Source of the DNA: Chromohalobacter canadensis
GTDB lineage: Bacteria; Pseudomonadota; Gammaproteobacteria; Pseudomonadales; Halomonadaceae
Assembly: GCF_034479555.1 (NCBI RefSeq)
Contig: NZ_CP140151.1
Coordinates: 2,294,001 to 2,358,000 of the forward strand
Direction: 5' to 3'
Length of the DNA stretch: 64,000 nucleotides
Shown here in pieces: positions 22,869-32,312 of this stretch. How positions within the stretch are numbered: position 1 is the first letter of the stretch; each line of letters begins with the position of its first letter. A program made the position numbers and the translations under genes. Under the pieces are notes generated by a model, which ran no database searches, had not been told where the DNA came from, and saw only the letters and a list, made by a program, of their open reading frames with translations.

Positions 22869-23318
22869 TTATAGAAAGGGCTCGACCCAGTAACCACTAG
22901 GTAGTGAAATCCCCAATGCATGCGCAAAAAGGAAATAGCTGACGACGGCCATGAGCCCACCGGTCAGTAGTGCCTTGCCCCATGACGCGCCAAAGATGCG
23001 AGACAGGCTCGCGACGGCCAGCATCGAGGTGATGATGAAGCCGAGGTTGGTGTAAAGCAGGGCATAGACCAGGAGCGTGGCGAGTACCAGCAGCAACTTC
23101 AGTGTGAGCTGGCGCCCAGGCCATGCCTCGTTAGTGCCAGGCTTCACTATCAAGACACTCGCGAGCGCAGCCAGCAGGATAGCGAGACCGAGCGGAAAGG
23201 CGCGTGGGCCTACGGGGTCGTAGCTGAAGGGCACTTCCAGATTGATGGCCTGAACGGCGACGAACGCCGCCAGACCGATCAGGACAATGCCCAACAACCG
23301 GTCGGCGGCGAGTCTCAT
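22869..23318 (-). CDS. tctB: Tripartite tricarboxylate transporter small membrane subunit TctB
   Basis: 149 residues with four membrane helices, the TctB pattern: N-terminal RLLGIVLIGLAAFVAVQAI, then YDPVGPRAFPLGLAILL, which is the family's most conserved segment, and a C-terminal FLFAHALGISLPSGYW. Its ATG overlaps the tctC stop by four bases (ATGA). Needed for TctA function; sequence conservation is low outside these segments. Confidence 0.92.
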   Translation of the reverse strand: MRLAADRLLGIVLIGLAAFVAVQAINLEVPFSYDPVGPRAFPLGLAILLAALASVLIVKPGTNEAWPGRQLTLKLLLVLATLLVYALLYTNLGFIITSMLAVASLSRIFGASWGKALLTGGLMAVVSYFLFAHALGISLPSGYWVEPFL

Positions 23319-24304
23319 TGTTTCAGACCTACTTCTTTGGCCAGGGATTCGAACTGGTCGACTTGGTCCAGCACGTAGTCATTGAAGTCGTTCCCAAAGC
23401 GCGACATCGGGAAGAGGCCTCGATCTTCACGCAATGCGGCAAACTTTTCCGATTCGGAAAGCTCTTCCATGCGCTTTACCCACGTCTGATAAGCCTCATC
23501 GCTTACGTTGGGGCCCATGTAATAGCCGCGCCAGATAGGCCATTGCACGTCATAGCCTTGCTCTTCCGCAGTGGGGATGTCGGCATAAGGGCCGCCCATG
23601 CGCTCTTCTGAAAGAGAGGCGAGGACGCGAATTTTCCCGCTTTCCAGCTGCGACTTGAGTTCAGAGAGGTCGCCCGTGAAAACTTGGATATGGTCGCCCA
23701 GCAGCGCCGCCAGGGCTTCGCCGCCACCCTCGAAGGATACGTACTTGAGCTTGCGCGGCGAGAGGTCGGCGGACTTGGCGGTGAGCGCAGCCTTCATCCA
23801 GTCCTGGCTGCCCACGGTGCCGCCCGCCCCGAAGGCGATGTCACCCGGGTTGGCCTTGAGGTCTTCCATCAGCTCATCGAGCGACTGCCAGGGCGCGTCG
23901 GCATTGACGACGATGGCGCCATAGTCGACGCCTAGGGCGCCTAGCCAGCGAACGTCATCGGCATCGTATTGGCCGAATTTACCCAATGCCAGGTTCACGG
24001 CCGCGCCGGTGCTGGCGGCGACGATGAGGTTCGGATCGTCGTCGCGTACGCCGTTGACATGGTTGTATGCTACGGCCCCGATACCGCCCGGCATATAACT
24101 CACGGCCATGGGCTTGTCGATCATGCCGGTCTGGTCCAGACCATTGGCGGCGAGGCGGCAGGTGAGGTCGTAGCCGCCGCCCGGCTTGGCGGGGGCGATG
24201 CACTCGGTATCCTCGGATTGCGCCTGTACGCCACTAGCGGCCAAGAGACCGCCCGTCAGCGCCAGCATACTTGCGTACGTGGAAAGCCCTTTGTTGATCT
24301 TCAT
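23315..24304 (-). CDS. tctC: Tripartite tricarboxylate transporter periplasmic binding protein TctC
   Basis: 329 residues starting MKINKGLSTYASMLALTGGLL, a signal peptide cleaved after VQAQ. The body has the Bug/TctC features ECIAPAKPGGGYDLTCRLAA and the VDYGAIVVNADAPWQSLDEL loop. It delivers a carboxylate, probably citrate or a related tricarboxylate, to TctAB. ATG 24304 has AGGAG seven bases upstream; the frame continues 11 codons further without a better site. First gene of tctCBA and divergent from tctD, the usual layout for sensor-controlled TTT systems. Confidence 0.95.
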   Translation of the reverse strand: MKINKGLSTYASMLALTGGLLAASGVQAQSEDTECIAPAKPGGGYDLTCRLAANGLDQTGMIDKPMAVSYMPGGIGAVAYNHVNGVRDDDPNLIVAASTGAAVNLALGKFGQYDADDVRWLGALGVDYGAIVVNADAPWQSLDELMEDLKANPGDIAFGAGGTVGSQDWMKAALTAKSADLSPRKLKYVSFEGGGEALAALLGDHIQVFTGDLSELKSQLESGKIRVLASLSEERMGGPYADIPTAEEQGYDVQWPIWRGYYMGPNVSDEAYQTWVKRMEELSESEKFAALREDRGLFPMSRFGNDFNDYVLDQVDQFESLAKEVGLKQ

Positions 24305-24453
24305 GGCGAACTCCTGTTCTCTTGTTTTGCGCTGCATTAGGAATAATGAGGATGGTGGCTGATGTCATCGCTTTGGATGAGGATACCGATGCTAGGGAGG
24401 TAACCTTTCATCAACCTGTCATCTCACGTTCGTCCACATGAGACATTGGTCGT

Positions 24454-25122
24454 ATGCGCCTACTCGTCATCGAAGATGATCCCTTGATCGCACGCTCGCT
24501 GGATCAAGCGCTCACGCCGCTAGGCAATATCGTTGAAGTATTCACGCACTGTGCGCAGGCGCGCGAGGCCTTGCAGAGCGGGCATTTCGACCTGGTGCTG
24601 CTGGATTTGGGATTGCCCGACGGCAACGGCCTGACGTTGCTGGCCGAGCTACGTCAGCGCGGCGATACCACGCCGGTGTTGATTCTGACAGCCCACGATG
24701 GCATCGATGCGCGCGTGGAAGGGCTGGATCTTGGCGCCGACGATTATCTTGCCAAGCCATTTTCTATCGCCGAGCTGGAGGCCCGGGTGCGTGCCTTGCT
24801 GCGCCGGAGCCAGCAGCGTGCCGACAACCGCCTGGCGTTCGGCCCGCTTGCCTTCGATGCTGCCTCGGGCGTCGCCACGCTAGACGAGCAGGTTCTCGAC
24901 TTGCCGCGCCGTGAACTGCTCTTGTTGGAAGGATTGCTGCTGCATGCTGGCAGCATCACGCCGCGCGAGACTCTGGAGAATCGTCTCTTCGGGTTTGGCG
25001 ATGTCGGGCCCAACGCGTTGGAGGTGTACATCAGCCGCTTGCGTAAACGGCTCGACGGTAGTGGGTTGCGCATCCGCACGTTTCGCGGCCTCGGCTATCG
25101 GCTCGAGGAAGCGTCCTTGTGA
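24454..25122 (+). CDS. tctD: OmpR-family response regulator TctD
   Basis: 222 residues: receiver domain with acidic pocket VIEDDPL, phosphoacceptor aspartate in LVLLDLGLPDGNG (about residue 51) and lysine in DDYLAKPFSI; winged-helix DNA-binding domain ending SRLRKRLDGSGLRIRTFRGLGYRL. Divergent from tctC (150-base shared promoter region) and overlapping the tctE start by GTGA. Likely activates tctCBA in response to external tricarboxylate. Confidence 0.93.
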   Translation: MRLLVIEDDPLIARSLDQALTPLGNIVEVFTHCAQAREALQSGHFDLVLLDLGLPDGNGLTLLAELRQRGDTTPVLILTAHDGIDARVEGLDLGADDYLAKPFSIAELEARVRALLRRSQQRADNRLAFGPLAFDAASGVATLDEQVLDLPRRELLLLEGLLLHAGSITPRETLENRLFGFGDVGPNALEVYISRLRKRLDGSGLRIRTFRGLGYRLEEASL

Positions 25123-26522
25123 TCGAGGTGGATGGCACGCTGAAATCCCGATTGGCTTTCTGGTTGTTGGCGACCGTCAGCGTGCTTGGTGTCTTGCTGC
25201 TGGTCGAAGCCTATTTCAGCTCCCAACGCGCGGCCGAGCGCGCCTATGACAGTCAGCTCGAAGCCGCCGCCTTGACCATTGCCGAAGCCATACAGTGGGA
25301 AAAAGGCCAGCCGGTGGTGGAAATCCCCTCGGCGGCGTTGCAGATTCTGGCGACTCGCCATCAAGAACGTGTGTTCTATGCCGTGCTGGATGCCGACGGC
25401 CATACGGTGTCGGGTAACTTGGATCTTGATATTTCCCGCGATTGGCGCCGACGAGTGTCCTCACAGCCGACATGGCTGAATGACTCGTATCATGGCACCC
25501 AGTGGCGTCTTTATGGACGGGAACTCGATTCCGCTGGTTGGGAGACGCAAGATCCGGTGCAAATTTGGGTCGGCCACACGATGTCGGGGCGTGACGCGTT
25601 GGCGGAGGTCCTCTTCGTGCAAGCGGTCACCCGCTTCGTGGTCATGGTATTGCTGGCGGGCACCCTGATGCTCCTGGCAATGCGCGTAGCACTCGCACCG
25701 ATGCGCCGCCTCCGCCACCAGTTACGCCAGCGCGATGCCGACGACATGCGCCCGCTGGAGACCCGGGTGCCCGAGGAAATGCGCGAAATGGCGGAAACCC
25801 TGGATTCGCTTTTTAAGCGCCAGCGTGAAGGCCGAGAAGCGCTGTTACGTTTCACTGCAGATGCCAGCCATCAACTCAAGACCCCACTCGCGGGGTTACA
25901 GGCCACGAGCGAGTTGGCCTTGAAAAGCAATAGCCCCGATGCCTGGCGACAGGCATTAACCGAGGTCCATGGCAGTGCGGGGCGTACGAGCCGTTTAGCC
26001 AACCAGCTATTGAGTCTGGCGCGCCTGCGTCACGCGGTAGAGGCAAGCGCAACATCGCGTATCGACGCGGTGGCGCTACTGCATGAAACGGCTTTCGATT
26101 GGGCGCAGCGTGATGCCTCACAAGCACATGACATCGGTTTGGCGCCGCTTCCAGCATCACCGCAATACATCCAGGGCGAGGCATGGGCTTTGCGGGAGTT
26201 GTTAGGCAATTTGATCGACAACGCCCTGCGTTATACGCCTGCCGGCAGCGTTATTACCCTGGGCGCGGTGAATCATGCGCAGACCTTGGAGTTATATATC
26301 GAGGATGATGGGCCAGGTGTGTCGCCCGAGATGCTGGCGCACTTGCACCACCCCTTCGAACGCGGTGGTCGTCAGGACACCGAAGGCTCCGGCCTGGGGT
26401 TGGCCATCGTGGACTCGATCGTGCGTCGTCACGAGGCGCGGATGCAGGTCGAGTCGGTGGAGAATGGCGGGCTGAGAGTCCGTCTGTTGTTTCCTTGTCT
26501 CACCCGACACGAGGAGGGGTGA
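25119..26522 (+). CDS. tctE: Sensor histidine kinase TctE
   Basis: 467 residues from GTG 25119. Two membrane helices (about 11-30 and 167-190) bracket a periplasmic sensor of the TctE type. The histidine box is FTADASHQLKTPLAGLQ; ATP-binding boxes are LIDNALRYTPAG and GSGLGLAIVDSIV. Phosphorylates TctD. Its stop overlaps the start of the next gene by one base (TGATG), tying the extra binding protein to the regulatory operon. Confidence 0.93.
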   Translation: MIEVDGTLKSRLAFWLLATVSVLGVLLLVEAYFSSQRAAERAYDSQLEAAALTIAEAIQWEKGQPVVEIPSAALQILATRHQERVFYAVLDADGHTVSGNLDLDISRDWRRRVSSQPTWLNDSYHGTQWRLYGRELDSAGWETQDPVQIWVGHTMSGRDALAEVLFVQAVTRFVVMVLLAGTLMLLAMRVALAPMRRLRHQLRQRDADDMRPLETRVPEEMREMAETLDSLFKRQREGREALLRFTADASHQLKTPLAGLQATSELALKSNSPDAWRQALTEVHGSAGRTSRLANQLLSLARLRHAVEASATSRIDAVALLHETAFDWAQRDASQAHDIGLAPLPASPQYIQGEAWALRELLGNLIDNALRYTPAGSVITLGAVNHAQTLELYIEDDGPGVSPEMLAHLHHPFERGGRQDTEGSGLGLAIVDSIVRRHEARMQVESVENGGLRVRLLFPCLTRHEEG

Positions 26523-27601
26523 TGTCGATTCGCCGTGTGGCGCTCGTCTGGCTTTTGGGGGCGTTGGCGCCAAGCCTCGCCTGGGCCGATAACCCGCTCA
26601 TCGTCGAGGCTGCGCTCGACAGGGAGGTCGCAGCACCCCTGTTGGACGCTTTCGAGGAGGCCTATCCGCGCATCCAGTTGACCTTTCGAGATCGCTCGAC
26701 GCTCGAAGTCGACGCCCGTGTCGCCGACGCGGACGACCCGCCCGATGTCGTCATCAGCTCCGCCATGCCCTGGCAGATGTCGCGCGTGAATGAAGGCTAT
26801 GCCCAGCGTCTCGACTCAACGGCGGCGCGGGCATGGCCAGAGTGGGCCAAGTGGCGAGACGAAGTGTTCGGCTTCACCTTTGAGCCCATCGTGATGGCGT
26901 ACCGGTTGGATCTATCGCGTCATATGATGCCGCCGAAGACCCATGCCGACATGCATACGCTACTCACGCAGCACCGCGAGACGCTTCGCGACAAGGTGAC
27001 GACCTATTCGCCTTCACGCAGTGGCGTCGGCTACTCGCTCTTTCAGCAGGACGCACGCTATACAACCCGGTTCTGGGATCTCGTGGCCGCGATGGGGGCG
27101 GCCGATACCAACCTCGAGGCCAGCACGCGGGCCATGCTCGAAGGGCTCAGCGAAGGGCGTTACTGGCTGGGCTACAACCTGCTGGGCTCGTACGCCATGG
27201 TGTGGGCGCAATCGCATCCCGAGGTCATCGTGCAGGTACCGCAGGACTATTCGCTGGTCATGATGCGCATGGCGTTCATTCATCGCGATGCCCCGCACCC
27301 CACGGCGGCCCGGGCGTTTCTCGACTTTCTGCTGGGCCGCGAAGGGCAGCGTGTCATCGCCGGCGAGACGCCACTGTTCAGTGTTCGCTCGGATGTCGAG
27401 GGCCCTTACACGGCCCAGCGGCTGCGCGACCAGGTCGGGGAGCGCTTGTACCCGATTCCGCTGAACGCCTCGCTGCTCGCGTTCGTCGATCCCTCGCGGC
27501 GCACGGCGTTCATGGAGCGCTGGCAGCGGGAAGTCCATCGCTTGTTGCACCCCGCACCGGATCAGAGCGCGGCCGATACCTCATCACACGTTGACAAATG
27601 A
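26522..27601 (+). CDS. Periplasmic substrate-binding protein co-encoded with tctDE
   Basis: 359 residues with a signal peptide ending ALAPSLAWA. The mature part is an ABC-type solute-binding fold (extracellular solute-binding family): VVISSAMPWQMSRVNEGYAQRL, GFTFEPIVMAYRLD and a C-terminal AFLDFLLGREGQRVIA. ATG 26522 overlaps the tctE stop and follows GAGGAGGGG. No ABC permease or ATPase is adjacent, so it probably serves as an accessory ligand sensor for TctE rather than for transport (inference from context). Iron or organic ligands are possible; the sequence does not decide. Confidence 0.8.
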   Translation: MSIRRVALVWLLGALAPSLAWADNPLIVEAALDREVAAPLLDAFEEAYPRIQLTFRDRSTLEVDARVADADDPPDVVISSAMPWQMSRVNEGYAQRLDSTAARAWPEWAKWRDEVFGFTFEPIVMAYRLDLSRHMMPPKTHADMHTLLTQHRETLRDKVTTYSPSRSGVGYSLFQQDARYTTRFWDLVAAMGAADTNLEASTRAMLEGLSEGRYWLGYNLLGSYAMVWAQSHPEVIVQVPQDYSLVMMRMAFIHRDAPHPTAARAFLDFLLGREGQRVIAGETPLFSVRSDVEGPYTAQRLRDQVGERLYPIPLNASLLAFVDPSRRTAFMERWQREVHRLLHPAPDQSAADTSSHVDK

Positions 27602-27609
27602 GCTAAACG

Positions 27610-27638
27610 TTGAGAGGACGGGAATAGGGGTTTATAAT
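27610..27638 (+). promoter_or_regulatory. Sigma-70 promoter of guaB
   Basis: TTGAGA (27610-27615), 17-base spacer, TATAAT (27633-27638), a near-consensus promoter; start expected near 27645, about 40 bases before guaB. The guaB start itself has only a poor ribosome site (AGGTG). Confidence 0.85.
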
Positions 27639-27684
27639 GGCGGATTAATCTTCCCCGCACCCGCTTCCCCACAGGTGTCGCAAC

Positions 27685-29154
27685 ATGCTACGTATAGCGC
27701 AAGAAGCTCTTACGTTCGATGATGTATTACTCGTCCCCGGCTATTCCGACGTCCTGCCCAAAGACGTCAGCCTTAGATCCCGCCTGACTCGCGACCTTTA
27801 CCTCAACATCCCGCTGCTTTCTTCCGCGATGGATACCGTGACCGAAGCCCGCCTGGCGATTGCCATGGCGCAGGAAGGCGGCATCGGGATCATTCACAAG
27901 AGCATGAGCATCGCCGCGCAGGCGACGGAAGTGCGCAAGGTGAAGAAGCACGAGAGCGTGATCGTCAAGGACCCGGTGACCGTGAGTCCCAAGGCGAAGC
28001 TGGCCGATCTGCTCGAGATGGCCAACGAGTACGGCTACTCCGGGTTCCCGGTGGTCGAAGGCGGCACCCTGATGGGCATTGTCACCGGGCGCGACATGCG
28101 CTTCCGCCCCGACAAGGGCGATAGCGTCGCGGAGATCATGACCCCGCGCGAGAAGCTGGTCACCGTGCCCGAAGGCACCTCGCTGGACATCATCAAGTCC
28201 AAGCTGCAGGAACACCGCATCGAGAAGATCCTCGTGGTCGACGATCAGTTCCGCCTGCGTGGCCTGGTGACCGTGCGTGACATCGAGAAGGCGCGCACCT
28301 ACCCGTACGCCGCCAAGGATGACGACGGCCGCTTGCTCGCCGGCGCTGCCGTGGGCACCGGGGCGGAAACGCCGGACCGCATCACGGCATTGGCCGAGGC
28401 CGGGGTGGACGTGGTCGTGGTGGATACCGCGCATGGCCATTCCCAGGGCGTGATCGAGCGCATACGCTGGGTCAAGGAGCATTATCCGGAAGTGCAGGTG
28501 ATCGGCGGCAACATCGCCACCGCCGCCGCCGCCAAGGCGCTGGCCGAAGCGGGCGCGGATGGCGTCAAGGTCGGCATCGGCCCCGGTTCCATCTGCACTA
28601 CGCGCATCGTCGCTGGGGTCGGCGTGCCGCAGATCTCCGCCGTCTCCGACGTGGCCGACGCACTCAAGCCGTTCGACATCCCGCTCGTCGCTGATGGCGG
28701 CATCCGCTTCTCCGGCGACCTGGCCAAGGCCATCGCCGCGGGTGCCAGCACGGTGATGATCGGTGGGCTGTTGGCCGGCACCGAGGAAGCGCCGGGCGAG
28801 ATCGAGCTCTACCAGGGCCGTACCTACAAGGCCTATCGCGGCATGGGCTCCATGGGCGCCATGTCTCAGACCCAGGGCTCGTCCGACCGCTACTTCCAGG
28901 ACAAGAACGCCGGCGTCGAGAAGCTGGTGCCGGAAGGTATCGAAGGCCGCGTGCCCTACAAGGGCGTGATGAGCTCCATCGTTCATCAGCTGATGGGCGG
29001 TCTGCGCGCCTCCATGGGCTACACCGGTTGCCACGATATCGACGAGATGCGCACCAAGCCGGAGTTCGTGAAGATCACCGGCGCGGGCTTCGCCGAATCC
29101 CACGTGCATGACGTGCAGATCACGAAAGAGGCCCCCAACTACCGGGCGGGCTAA
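27685..29154 (+). CDS. guaB: IMP dehydrogenase
   Basis: 489 residues, standard bacterial length. Oxidises IMP to XMP with NAD+, the committed step of GMP synthesis. Seen: N-terminal [18 protein letters not shown], two CBS domains (about 95-205), the substrate loop [18 protein letters not shown] with catalytic cysteine near 303, and the C-terminal flap [25 protein letters not shown]. Its promoter is at 27610-27638. guaA follows after 95 bases. Confidence 0.98.
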   Translation: MLRIAQEALTFDDVLLVPGYSDVLPKDVSLRSRLTRDLYLNIPLLSSAMDTVTEARLAIAMAQEGGIGIIHKSMSIAAQATEVRKVKKHESVIVKDPVTVSPKAKLADLLEMANEYGYSGFPVVEGGTLMGIVTGRDMRFRPDKGDSVAEIMTPREKLVTVPEGTSLDIIKSKLQEHRIEKILVVDDQFRLRGLVTVRDIEKARTYPYAAKDDDGRLLAGAAVGTGAETPDRITALAEAGVDVVVVDTAHGHSQGVIERIRWVKEHYPEVQVIGGNIATAAAAKALAEAGADGVKVGIGPGSICTTRIVAGVGVPQISAVSDVADALKPFDIPLVADGGIRFSGDLAKAIAAGASTVMIGGLLAGTEEAPGEIELYQGRTYKAYRGMGSMGAMSQTQGSSDRYFQDKNAGVEKLVPEGIEGRVPYKGVMSSIVHQLMGGLRASMGYTGCHDIDEMRTKPEFVKITGAGFAESHVHDVQITKEAPNYRAG

Positions 29155-29178
29155 CTCAAGCTTGATGCCGGAAGCTTG

Positions 29179-29209
29179 AAGCTGGAAGTGGCCACGCCGC
29201 TTCCAGCTT
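29179..29209 (+). terminator. Hairpin between guaB and guaA
   Basis: AAGCTGGAAG / CTTCCAGCTT, 10 bp perfect with an 11-base loop, followed by TCGCATTTT. May partly stop transcription or stabilise the guaB message; guaA is still expected to be co-transcribed. Confidence 0.5.
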
Positions 29210-29249
29210 TCGCATTTTCGGCCCTTGTTGCTTCTCAAAGGAACGCCAG

Positions 29250-30827
29250 ATGACCGACATTCACGCCCACAAAATCCTGATTCTCGACTTCGGCTCCCAG
29301 TACACCCAGCTCATCGCGCGCCGTGTGCGCGAGATCGGCGTCTACTCCGAAGTGCGCGCCTTCGACATCAGCGAGGAAGAGATCCGCGAGTACCAGCCCA
29401 ACGGCATCATCCTCGCCGGCGGGCCGGAATCCGTCACCGAGCTGGCCTCGCCGCGCGCCCCGCAGTGCGTGTTCGAGATGGGCCTGCCGGTGCTGGGGAT
29501 CTGCTACGGCATGCAGACCATGGCCGAGCAACTGGGCGGCAAGGTCGAGGGCTCGCAGAAACAAGAATTCGGCTATGCGCAGGTGCGTATCGACGCCGAC
29601 AACGCCCTGCTCAAGGACATCAAGGACCATGTCGACCATGACACCGGGCGCTCTCTGCTCGACGTGTGGATGAGTCACGGCGACAAGGTCGGCCAGGTGC
29701 CGGAGACCTTCACCGTCACCGCCTCCACCCCGAGCTGCCCGATCGCCGCCATGGCGTGGGAAGACAAGCAGTTCTACGGCGTGCAGTTTCACCCCGAGGT
29801 GACCCACACCCAGCAAGGCCAGCGTATCCTCGAGCACTTCGTGCTGGATATCTGCCAGTCCGAGCGCCTGTGGACCCCGGCCCAGATCATCGACGACCTC
29901 TGCGTGCGCGTGCGCGAGCAGGTCGGCGACCGCCACGTGCTGCTGGGCCTCTCCGGCGGGGTGGACTCCTCCGTCGTCGCCGCGCTGCTGCACAAGGCCA
30001 TCGGCGACCAACTGACCTGTGTGTTCGTCGACAACGGCCTGCTGCGCAAGTTTGAGGGCGAGCAGGTGATGGAAACCTTCGCCCGCCACATGGGCGTGCG
30101 GGTACTGCGTGTCGACGCCGAGGACGAGTTCCTCACCAAGCTGGAAGGCGAGGGCGACCCCGAAGCCAAGCGCAAGATCATCGGCAATACCTTCATCGAC
30201 GTCTTCGACCGTGAAGCCGCCAAGATCGACGGTGTGGACTTCCTCGCCCAGGGCACCATCTACCCGGACGTGATCGAATCCGCCGCCAGCAAGACCGGCA
30301 AGGCCCACGTCATCAAGTCGCACCACAACGTCGGCGGCCTGCCCGAGACCATGAAGCTCAAGCTGGTCGAACCGCTGCGCGAACTGTTCAAGGACGAAGT
30401 GCGCAAGCTCGGCCTCGAACTCGGCTTGCCGTACGACATGGTCTACCGTCACCCCTTCCCGGGACCGGGCCTCGGCGTGCGCATCCTCGGCGAAGTGAAG
30501 AAAGAATACGCCGACATCCTGCGTGAAGCCGACGCCATCTTCATCGAAGAACTGCACAACTTTGAGTGGTACCACAAGACCAGCCAGGCCTTCGCCGTCT
30601 TCCTCCCGGTGAAATCCGTCGGCGTCGTCGGCGACGGCCGCCGCTACGAATGGGTCATCGCCCTGCGCGCGGTGGAAACCATCGACTTCATGACCGCAAG
30701 ATGGGCGCACCTGCCGTATGAGTTGCTTGAAAAGGTTTCTAACCGCATCATCAACGAGATCAGCGGCGTATCGCGTGTAACGTATGACGTCAGCAGCAAG
30801 CCGCCTGCTACTATTGAGTGGGAGTGA
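29250..30827 (+). CDS. guaA: GMP synthase (glutamine-hydrolysing)
   Basis: 525 residues. Converts XMP to GMP with glutamine and ATP. The class I amidotransferase domain shows LGICYGMQ (catalytic cysteine near 85) and [10 protein letters not shown] (histidine near 180); the ATP-pyrophosphatase P-loop is [11 protein letters not shown] near 233; the dimerisation domain has [15 protein letters not shown] and ends PPATIEWE. The 3' end of guaA is a known insertion site for genomic islands, and accessory DNA begins right after its terminator here. Confidence 0.98.
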   Translation: MTDIHAHKILILDFGSQYTQLIARRVREIGVYSEVRAFDISEEEIREYQPNGIILAGGPESVTELASPRAPQCVFEMGLPVLGICYGMQTMAEQLGGKVEGSQKQEFGYAQVRIDADNALLKDIKDHVDHDTGRSLLDVWMSHGDKVGQVPETFTVTASTPSCPIAAMAWEDKQFYGVQFHPEVTHTQQGQRILEHFVLDICQSERLWTPAQIIDDLCVRVREQVGDRHVLLGLSGGVDSSVVAALLHKAIGDQLTCVFVDNGLLRKFEGEQVMETFARHMGVRVLRVDAEDEFLTKLEGEGDPEAKRKIIGNTFIDVFDREAAKIDGVDFLAQGTIYPDVIESAASKTGKAHVIKSHHNVGGLPETMKLKLVEPLRELFKDEVRKLGLELGLPYDMVYRHPFPGPGLGVRILGEVKKEYADILREADAIFIEELHNFEWYHKTSQAFAVFLPVKSVGVVGDGRRYEWVIALRAVETIDFMTARWAHLPYELLEKVSNRIINEISGVSRVTYDVSSKPPATIEWE

Positions 30828-30885
30828 GCGGCCGAACTAGGCTGATGGTGGGCGTCTAGCCGCGTTGTATCGCCCGTCTCATACG

Positions 30886-30914
30886 AAAGCCTGCCTTTAC
30901 CGGCAGGCTTTTTT
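30886..30914 (+). terminator. Rho-independent terminator of guaBA
   Basis: AAAGCCTGCC / GGCAGGCTTT with loop TTTAC C and a run of six T, 58 bases after guaA. It marks the last clearly core feature before the accessory region. Confidence 0.92.
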
Positions 30915-30915
30915 G

Positions 30916-31042
30916 TTGCACAACGTTACCAAGCTAAGGCTAATTTGGATTAAGCTAACGAGGGTATGGCCGATAGAAAAGAAGAGACGAAAACAAATCG
31001 AAAGGTGTCGCAGGGAAAGGATGTCATCCCCAGGCGGTAGCG
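30916..31042 (+). repeat. Leader repeat, copy A (sigma-28-like promoter plus conserved hairpin block)
   Basis: By eye about 75% alike to 52765-52890. The best conserved parts are TTGCA..GTTACC, AAGGCTAA.TT, GCCGATAG (30969-30976) and the block GTCGCAGGGAAAGGATG-T-CATCCCC (31007-31031); the stretch between the last two differs freely. TAAGCTAA-N10-GCCGATAG resembles the FliA (sigma-28) consensus TAAAGTTT-N11-GCCGATAA. The block can fold as GGATG/CATCC. No flagellar gene follows. Bases 31043-31375 after it hold no gene I can support. Confidence 0.6.
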
Positions 31043-31375
31043 TGTTGAAAAAAGTTTTCGGATTTTTGTTGACTTCATATTCTTAGTTCTTAGAAAACTA
31101 ATACCTGATAGGTGCTCCCTTTGTAAACCAGTCGATGAAAGTATACAAGAAGACTTTTTTGTCGTTCAAACTGATGGGGAAGTTTAGCAGTCACGCTCTT
31201 CGGTGCTATTTATGTATAGATATACTTAATTTGTGTTTTGCTCAATGAGCACGGATGTTATGGAGCCAAGCTATGCGACATAACGTATCTACCTTGGGTC
31301 GATTGTTATGGTGCCGTTTAAGCCCACCTGGCACACGATGGAATGAATCTGCTAGTATTAGTGCCTTGATTCGCT

Positions 31376-32278
31376 ATGCTTCAAGAGGCTGCGTGCACAG
31401 AAAGAGGAATAAGGTTCTTGATAAACAATATATATTCGGCATTTTTTCGTTCAAAAAACCTTATCGAAACTGCTTGGCATGGAACTACGGAAGTGACCAG
31501 AGATGTGGTTAAACATCTAGTCGAGGATCGCGTAATGAACGACACAGATCCTCTCGCCTATGCGTGCGATCTTGCCTATAAGAGGTTGCTTCATTCGTCC
31601 CGCCCCGAATACGTGTATAAAAATGTCCTTTTGTCGAAAATGGTGTTTGGGAAGCATAGCCCAGCTACTACATCTTGGTTGTATGAGTTTCGAGTCGGTG
31701 AGGCACGTGCAGATGCAGTTTTGATTAATGGAGTTGCTACAGCCTACGAGATAAAGACAGATCTTGATGATTTTTCTCGCGCCCAGTCTCAGCTAGAGGC
31801 CTATTATTCTTGTTTTGATAGAGTTGTGTTTGTTGTTGGTAATGGGCAGGTTGAAAAAGCCCTTAAAATTTTACCAGATTATGTGGGGGTGTTGAGGCTT
31901 TCTAATAGATATCAGCTCTCAGAAGTCCGGGAGTCAGTATCAAACACTGAAGATCTTTCCTCAGAAGCAATGTTTCATCTTTTCCGCAAAAGAGAACGCG
32001 AGTTTCTTCAGAATAAATATGAGGTTTTTACTGACCACCTGCCGCCGATAGAGCGATATTCTGCTGCCCGTGATGCCATTTCTTTACTGCCTCCGAGAGA
32101 TGTTCATAAAATTTTTGTTGAAGCTCTTAGAGGGCGAGAGCCTGCGACAAAGAGAGCTGCTATATCTAAAAGACTGCCAAACTCATTACGAGCAGCTGCA
32201 TTTGGATATAAAATGAAGAATGCTGACTGGCTGCTTCTTGCCTCGAGGCTTCAAGAACCAGCGTACAACGCGCTTTAG
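31376..32278 (+). CDS. Sce7726-family protein (putative nuclease-like)
   Basis: 300 residues from ATG 31376, or 247 from ATG 31535 (MNDTDPLAYA), which has the better ribosome site (GAGG 8 bases upstream). Family pattern: EYVYKNVLLSKMVFGKHSP, FRVGEARADAVLINGVATAYEIKTDLDD and QLEAYYSCFDRVVFVVG. The acidic residue of RADAV followed by ExK in YEIK is the PD-(D/E)xK nuclease arrangement (inference). Function is not established. Low GC compared with the core. Always discussed with sce7725, which follows 34 bases later here. Confidence 0.72.
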   Translation: MLQEAACTERGIRFLINNIYSAFFRSKNLIETAWHGTTEVTRDVVKHLVEDRVMNDTDPLAYACDLAYKRLLHSSRPEYVYKNVLLSKMVFGKHSPATTSWLYEFRVGEARADAVLINGVATAYEIKTDLDDFSRAQSQLEAYYSCFDRVVFVVGNGQVEKALKILPDYVGVLRLSNRYQLSEVRESVSNTEDLSSEAMFHLFRKREREFLQNKYEVFTDHLPPIERYSAARDAISLLPPRDVHKIFVEALRGREPATKRAAISKRLPNSLRAAAFGYKMKNADWLLLASRLQEPAYNAL

Positions 32279-32312
32279 ATTTGAATGACTTTTATTGACG
32301 AGGAGTGTGAGT

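Noticed and set aside
27727..30710. Long minus-strand open frames opposite guaB and guaA
   Set aside because: Shadows of highly conserved genes in GC-rich DNA.
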